Of a stretch of DNA of 64,000 nucleotides, positions 61,455 to 64,000 are shown one piece after another. The notes below the pieces were generated by a model that saw only the letters and a program-made list of their open reading frames with translations, did no database searches and had not been told where the DNA came from. The DNA lies in NCBI GenBank assembly GCA_903939845.1, contig CAJAIJ010000057.1:62001-126000 (forward strand), in the 5' to 3' direction. Every line of letters begins with the position of its first letter. Position 1 is the first letter of the stretch. Both the position numbers and the translations under genes were made by a program. The stretch is from an uncultured Solirubrobacterales bacterium (GTDB lineage Bacteria; Actinomycetota; Thermoleophilia; Solirubrobacterales; 70-9).

Positions 61455-62321
61455 TCAGTCCTCCAAGCCTGCCCTCGGAGAGACCATCAGAGCACACCCC
61501 GCATCCCCGACCAGGTCGGAGGTGACTGAACCGAGGAGCACTCGCCTCACGGGGCCATAGCTCCGGGATCCGAGCAGGAGCAGGTCCAGACCCTCCTCGG
61601 TCTCGCGACGAAGCGCTTCGGGAGCGCCACCTTCCGGAATCCTCCGCTCGGCCACGATGCTCTCATCGGGCATCAGTGAAACCGCCTCGTCGAGGTGGCC
61701 CTTCGCGACCTCCTTCGAGATCTCGCCCAGCTCCTTCGAACCCAACATGACGAGCTTCCCGAGGGCACTGTCGAGCGGAGTGGCTACCGCGATCGCCCTC
61801 AAGGTCCCGCCCTCCGACAGTCCGATCCCGAGCCTCAGTGCCTCCTCCGATTCGGGAGACCCCGCGATCGCGACCCCGACCCGATCGAGACTCCGACTTC
61901 CGTCCCGCCACCCGAGCGGGGCGATCGCGACCGTGCAGGGGCCGCCACTCATCAAGGCCCTGGCGATGTGACCGCCCTTGACCCTCCCCGGTCCGGCACC
62001 GGTCGAGCCGATCACGAGGAGGTCGGCCCCGGTCTCCATCACGATCTGGTGAAGACCCCTTGCAGGCGAGAGACTGGCCCGAATCTCGACTTTGCCTCCG
62101 ACCTCGGAGGCGACCTTCTCGGCCGAGGCGCGGGCCTCGTCGGTCATCCAGACAAGTGCATCGGAGGGGAGCGCGGGCAGAACGCTCTTGGCGTAGGGCT
62201 CGGGAGCGACCGAGGCCACCACCAGCTCTGCATCGAAGCGGTCCGCCAGCTCCGCGGCCATCGCGACGGCATCGTGCCCCCCTTCGCTTCCATCGAACCC
62301 TGCGACTATGCGACTGAACAT
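61455..62321 (-). CDS. Universal stress protein, tandem UspA domains
   Basis: A 288-residue protein with two Usp folds. The first (RIVAGFDGSEGGHDAVAMAAEL...LVIGSTGAGPGRVKGGHIARALMSGGPCTVAIA) has the ATP-binding G-x2-G-x9-G(S/T) pattern. The second (VGVAIAGSPESEEALRLGIGLSE...LLLGSRSYGPVRRVLLGSVTSDLV) keeps most of it. Usp proteins aid survival under stress. A full AGGAGG precedes the ATG. Confidence 0.93.
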   Translation of the reverse strand: MFSRIVAGFDGSEGGHDAVAMAAELADRFDAELVVASVAPEPYAKSVLPALPSDALVWMTDEARASAEKVASEVGGKVEIRASLSPARGLHQIVMETGADLLVIGSTGAGPGRVKGGHIARALMSGGPCTVAIAPLGWRDGSRSLDRVGVAIAGSPESEEALRLGIGLSEGGTLRAIAVATPLDSALGKLVMLGSKELGEISKEVAKGHLDEAVSLMPDESIVAERRIPEGGAPEALRRETEEGLDLLLLGSRSYGPVRRVLLGSVTSDLVGDAGCALMVSPRAGLED

Positions 62322-62466
62322 CGGGGACCTCCTTGTTTGTCAGTGAGTCGTGACCACCTCACCTAACGCTACCGAGGGCTGGCTCTCCGCCCGGGAGCAT
62401 TCCCGTGGGCGAGAGCTCGAATCGAGAGAAGACCGAGCACGACCCGTTCCTGCGACGGTAATCCCC

Positions 62467-62490
62467 AGCAGGGCCTGAAGCAGGGCCTGA
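62467..62490. repeat. Two exact tandem copies of a 12-bp unit
   Basis: AGCAGGGCCTGA occurs at 62467-62478 and 62479-62490, just beyond the stop of the TetR-type gene. No function is evident. Confidence 0.6.
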
Positions 62491-62507
62491 AGGTCAGGGC
62501 AAACTGA

Positions 62508-63134
62508 CTACTGGTCAGCCAGAATGACCTTGGTCGTCAACGTCTCGATCAGGTTCAGCCATTGCTCCTGGTCCATCGGATTCGGGACGATGTCGTCGAC
62601 GATCCTGCCGAGCGCGTATGACTGGATGAATACGGCGAGAGTCCTGGCGTCGAGGTTCGGATTCACCCTGCCCGAACCCTGCTGCTCGGCCTCGAAGAGA
62701 GTGGTGATCCGATCTGTGGCCTGCTGCTGGGCCTCGCCCAGGGCCTCTCGCATCCTCGGGTGGCTGTCACACATGCCCAGGATCCGCGCCCGCTCGAACC
62801 TGATTTCGGGCGCGTTGAACTCGGCAAACCTGCGGACGGCTCTGCCCGCAGCGAGCCTGAAGTCGTCACCGGTAAGCAGCTGATTGAGCACCTCCTCGAC
62901 CAGTTCGGCGGCGGTCTCGAGAATGTCGACGTATCGCCTGATCAGCGCCGTCTCGACGAGATGACCGAAGTCGTCGAAGTGGTGGTAGAGCGATCCGGTC
63001 GAAATGCCGGAAACCTCGAGAACTTCCTCGACCCTCAGGTCCTCGGGAGACCGGTCCCTCAGCATCGCCAGGACCGTCACCACCAGCTTCTCCCTCGTTT
63101 CGACGCCCCGCGTTCTCGTCAGCACCTCGGCCAT
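62508..63134 (-). CDS. TetR/AcrR family regulator, divergent from an MMPL transporter
   Basis: 208 residues from ATG 63134. The HTH includes RVEEVLEVSGISTGSLYHHFDDFGHLVETALIRRYV. The rest is a helical ligand domain. TAGACT lies 7 nt before this ATG, which is why I prefer it to GTG 63152. Its divergent neighbour, 69 bp away, is an MMPL transporter, its probable target. Confidence 0.9.
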   Translation of the reverse strand: MAEVLTRTRGVETREKLVVTVLAMLRDRSPEDLRVEEVLEVSGISTGSLYHHFDDFGHLVETALIRRYVDILETAAELVEEVLNQLLTGDDFRLAAGRAVRRFAEFNAPEIRFERARILGMCDSHPRMREALGEAQQQATDRITTLFEAEQQGSGRVNPNLDARTLAVFIQSYALGRIVDDIVPNPMDQEQWLNLIETLTTKVILADQ

Positions 63135-63141
63135 GAGGCCA

Positions 63142-63147
63142 AGTCTA
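63142..63147 (-). promoter_or_regulatory. Candidate -10 element of leaderless tetR-type gene
   Basis: The minus strand reads TAGACT, 7 nt before ATG 63134. Confidence 0.42.
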
Positions 63148-63191
63148 GGCACCGACGAGCCTGCTCGGGAGCCGGGTGACCCTGAACCACC

Positions 63192-63197
63192 TATTGT
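63192..63197 (+). promoter_or_regulatory. Candidate -10 element of the second MMPL gene
   Basis: TATTGT lies 6 nt before the ATC at 63204, the spacing seen at other leaderless starts here. Confidence 0.38.
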
Positions 63198-63203
63198 CAG
63201 TCC

Positions 63204-64000
63204 ATCACACCGTTCCTCTACCGACTGGGTTCATTCTCGTCTCGCCACCGGCTCTGGGTCATCGTCGTCTGGATCCTGATCGCGGCCGGACTCTTCGTCT
63301 TCTCGTCGAGCGCGGGCCGCAACACCTCCAACAACCTGACCCTCGACGGGACCGGCAGCCAGCAAGCCACCGATCTGCTCGAGAACCGCTGGCCGAAGGC
63401 AGCCAACGGATCCAACCCCGTAGCCCTCGGGGCACCGAAGGGGAAGAAGATCACCGACCAGGAATTCCTGGGACCGATCCAGAAGACCGTAGAGCGCTAC
63501 GAGAATGACCCGGCAGTCCAGTCGGTAGCCAGCCCTCTTGCCGGGACACCACAGGCCCGAAGATTGATCAGCTCGGACCAGACGGTCGCGGTGATCAGCA
63601 TCTCGATCAAGGATTCACCGTCGGACCTCACGGTCGATGAGGGGAATCATCTTGTCGACCTCTCCGCACCTGCGAGCAATGCCGGACTGAAGGTCGGAGT
63701 CGGCGGCTACATAGGAAATGCCGTGTCCGTTCCGAGCGTCGACCTGAGCGTGGCCGTGGGAATCGCCGCCTCGATAGGGATTCTGCTCCTGACCTTCGGG
63801 ACCCTGATCGCGATGGGAATGCCGATGATCACCGCGCTGGCCGGCCTGTTCACCGGGATTTCGGGCGTCTACCTGCTCGGACATCTGGTCGACGTTCCGA
63901 CGATCGGCCCGACCCTGGCCACGATGATCGCACTCGGGGTCGGAGTGGACTACGCCCTGTTCATGGTCAGCCGACATCGCCAGCAACTGGGACTTGGACT
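63204..64000 (+). CDS. MMPL/RND-type transporter, 3' end outside window, non-canonical start
   Basis: At least 265 residues. The first codon is read as ATC at 63204, giving I/M-TPFLYRLGSFSSRHRL, which matches the usual MMPL N-terminus M-x-x-FLYRLG. No in-frame ATG, GTG or TTG lies between the preceding stop (63183) and the first helix. The first helix is VIVVWILIAAGLFVFSS. An extracellular loop follows, then helices with VDVPTIGPTLATMIALGVGVDYALFMVSRHR, the MMPL signature. It is cut by the window end. TetR-regulated exporter of unknown cargo. Confidence 0.85.
   Translation, partial: MTPFLYRLGSFSSRHRLWVIVVWILIAAGLFVFSSSAGRNTSNNLTLDGTGSQQATDLLENRWPKAANGSNPVALGAPKGKKITDQEFLGPIQKTVERYENDPAVQSVASPLAGTPQARRLISSDQTVAVISISIKDSPSDLTVDEGNHLVDLSAPASNAGLKVGVGGYIGNAVSVPSVDLSVAVGIAASIGILLLTFGTLIAMGMPMITALAGLFTGISGVYLLGHLVDVPTIGPTLATMIALGVGVDYALFMVSRHRQQLGLG

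Noticed and set aside
62467-62490. Tandem 12-bp repeat as an iteron or operator array
   Set aside because: Only two copies, located after the stop of the tetR-type gene; more likely a small slippage duplication.

Overview
The window is a stretch of ordinary chromosome from a high-GC bacterium, most likely an actinobacterium of the Thermoleophilia/Solirubrobacterales type. That placement is inferred from GC content, overlapping start/stop junctions, many starts without a Shine-Dalgarno sequence, and gene families such as PucR, PadR, LCP, FmdB, a mycobacterial-type beta-carbonic anhydrase and a eukaryotic-type NADP isocitrate dehydrogenase. I see no insertion sequence, prophage, CRISPR array or clear pseudogene. 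Coding density is high and runs of genes on the minus strand dominate.

Layout. 1-6260 (minus): rplY, pth, a crotonase, mfd and a foldase cut by the window start. 6299-10180: an AarF kinase, a membrane protein, a glycerophosphodiesterase and a TetR regulator. 10208-13233 (minus): hdeD-like gene, glmU, prs. 13326-18231: tRNA-Gln and two tandem secreted S15-type hydrolases. 18286-27905 (minus): ROK kinase, rsmI, an ATP-grasp enzyme, metG, tatD, rsmA, ispE, a DedA-PAP2 fusion, a small membrane protein and PucR. 27927-32284: LCP protein, FmdB (minus), glyS, FUSC transporter. 32578-38783 (minus): a small membrane protein, lon, hsp20, an MBL hydrolase, a small Cys protein, ahcY. 38841-47874: a mixed metabolic block including mdh, icd, an AidB-like dehydrogenase, and M28 and M50 peptidases. 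47896-50231 (minus): lysC-asd. 50406-53981: padR, an MMPL transporter, a thioesterase. 54000-56736 (minus): dnaX-ybaB-recR. 56866-64000: a GT-C-like protein, a YWTD protein, SRP RNA, carbonic anhydrase, a hydrolase, a Usp, and a TetR gene divergent from a second, cut MMPL gene.

The order rsmI-metG-tatD-rsmA-ispE, then glmU-prs, then rplY-pth-mfd, with an SRP RNA and dnaX-ybaB-recR nearby, recalls the order near the origin in Bacillus subtilis. It looks like an old conserved housekeeping neighbourhood with local insertions.

The most interesting signals are non-coding. (1) A complete 273-nt minus-strand SRP RNA at 59486-59758 carries an Alu domain closely resembling the Bacillus large type. 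(2) A TANNNT hexamer recurs 6-8 nt upstream of start codons that lack a Shine-Dalgarno, which implies widespread leaderless mRNAs and helps choose several starts. (3) The final MMPL gene has no ATG, GTG or TTG where its family begins, only ATC placed as a leaderless start. (4) Candidate structured RNAs lie on either side of the FUSC gene, one ending in a strong intrinsic terminator. No wholly new protein system was recognised.
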